A stretch of 64,000 bases of DNA from NCBI GenBank assembly GCA_016222825.1, contig JACRQF010000010.1:434001-498000 (forward strand). The letters run 5' to 3'. Positions 63,215-64,000 of this stretch are shown one piece after another. Numbering within the stretch: position 1 is the first letter of the stretch; every line of letters begins with the position of its first letter. Origin of the DNA: Verrucomicrobiota bacterium. Lineage in GTDB: Bacteria > Verrucomicrobiota > Verrucomicrobiia > CAIQCK01. The position numbers and the translations under genes were made by a program. The notes beneath the pieces are model-generated. The model was given only the letters and a program-made list of their open reading frames with translations, made no database searches and was not told the DNA's origin.

Positions 63215-64000
63215 ATGAATAACCAGCCCCATTGCTCTTGCAGTTGCTGTGCGCACTCACACTTCCGCCCCGTCCCGCTCGACATCACGCGACGCGACTT
63301 CATCGTCACCGTCAGCGCCGCTGCCGTCGGCGGCACAATGCTGGCGGCGACGCCGGCGATGGCAGGCGCGTCGCTTCCAACCCTGACCCGCAAGCCACCA
63401 CAGCGACTGACCTTGAAAGTGCAGCCGGTCCTCATCTATAGCGTCCCGAAACGCCGCGAGGCCGGGAGCTGGCGCAACTGGGGCGGCATCCAAACCGACG
63501 CCGACGCCGAGGCCGAGAAGGCGCGCATCACCAAGGAGCTGGCCAAGCTCAAGAGCAAGGCCGACTTCCCCGTCGAGTTCCTGCCCGTGGCATTGCTCAA
63601 GGACGGCCAGTCTCCCGACGCGCTCGCCAAGGGCGCGCACGACGTGATGTTGCAGTTCGCCGCGGGCGGCAGCCACAAGCTCATCGAAGCGCTCACGCAG
63701 CCAAACAAGTGGAACCTGATGTTCCTCCGTCACGATCCGGGTCCGGTCTATCTCTGGTATGAGATCGTCAGCCCGCGCTTCCTGCGCAAGATGGTGGACG
63801 AATACACCCAGCCCGGCATGACCGTCCATGACGTGGTCACCGATGATTTCGCCGACCTGCTCTGGCGGCTGCGGGCGCTCCACGGGCTGAAGAACACCCT
63901 CGGCAAGAAGATGATCGCCATCGGCGGCGCGGGCGGCTGGGGCGCGGGCGGACGGCAGGCGCCGAAGATCTCGCGCGAACTCTGGAAGATGGACCTCGTG
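63215..64000 (+). CDS. Tat-exported protein of unknown function (3' end outside window)
   Basis: The frame opens at 63215 and is open to the window edge, giving 262 visible codons. It starts with a Cys-rich leader (HCSCSCCAHSH) followed by a Tat signal (ITRRDFIVTVSAAAVGGTML). The mature part includes VQPVLIYSVPKRREAGSWRN, LQFAAGGSHKLIEALTQ and MIAIGGAGGWGAGG, which recall fucose/arabinose isomerase-like sugar-binding folds seen in Planctomycetes/Verrucomicrobia proteins. I cannot confirm this. The sequence was read directly because no stop codon is included. Confidence 0.7.
   Translation, partial: MNNQPHCSCSCCAHSHFRPVPLDITRRDFIVTVSAAAVGGTMLAATPAMAGASLPTLTRKPPQRLTLKVQPVLIYSVPKRREAGSWRNWGGIQTDADAEAEKARITKELAKLKSKADFPVEFLPVALLKDGQSPDALAKGAHDVMLQFAAGGSHKLIEALTQPNKWNLMFLRHDPGPVYLWYEIVSPRFLRKMVDEYTQPGMTVHDVVTDDFADLLWRLRALHGLKNTLGKKMIAIGGAGGWGAGGRQAPKISRELWKMDLV

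Overview
The window looks like a chromosomal segment of a Verrucomicrobiota bacterium, probably of the Pedosphaera/Limisphaera type. This is inferred from gene content, not from a 16S tree. Supporting signs are the GC-rich sequence, the many secreted or Tat-exported catabolic proteins (Gfo/Idh/MocA oxidoreductase, PQQ-type propeller, DMFase-like and SGNH proteins), an EF-Tu with an unusual switch I, and dispersed GTAG-headed palindromes and 7-nt tandem repeats.

Region 1 (1-26590, all minus strand) is one nearly continuous transcription/translation cluster. Read 5' to 3' it is tRNA-Thr, tuf, rpmG, tRNA-Trp, secE, nusG, rplK, rplA, rplJ, rplL, rpoB, rpoC, rpsL, rpsG, fusA, then the S10 and spc operons down to rplO, which runs off the window. 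A near-consensus promoter precedes tRNA-Thr and a TATAAT box precedes rpsL. Two departures stand out: rpmD (L30) is missing between rpsE and rplO, and a gene for an exported coiled-coil protein is inserted between rpsS and rplV.

Region 2 (27009-31001, plus strand) is a metabolic run: a HAD-Nudix fusion, FolB, a GmhA-like SIS isomerase, a VOC protein and a UbiD-family decarboxylase. Region 3 (31015-49580, mostly minus) is accessory. It holds a secreted EF-hand/DUF1961-like protein, tandem DMFase-like proteins, a Tat Gfo/Idh/MocA protein, an autotransporter, a Tat TIM-barrel protein, a toroid-like protein, a metallophosphoesterase, a 955-residue Gly-Asp repeat/HEAT protein and an SGNH hydrolase. 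Between them lie two REPIN-like palindromes, a 273-bp array of 21-nt modules, an 8-nt tandem repeat and several 7-nt tandem repeats.

Region 4 (49626-54831, minus) holds tRNA-Ala(GGC), a giant methyltransferase-like/PQQ-propeller fusion, a HAD phosphatase and mtnA. Region 5 (54883-58714, minus) is a ribosomal RNA unit with its own promoter and terminator, containing tRNA-Ala(TGC), tRNA-Ile(GAT), 23S and 5S but no 16S gene. Region 6 (58839-64000, plus) is the HIT-phoH-pgpH-ybeY module, linking c-di-AMP turnover and rRNA maturation, followed by a truncated Tat-exported protein.

Functionally the window is the core gene-expression machinery next to an exported carbohydrate/organic-matter degradation repertoire. 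The least explained items are the S10-operon insertion, the covarying palindrome array at 40779-41051, and the repeat protein at 45416-48283, whose signal peptide and two internal segments appear to be built from dispersed repeats.
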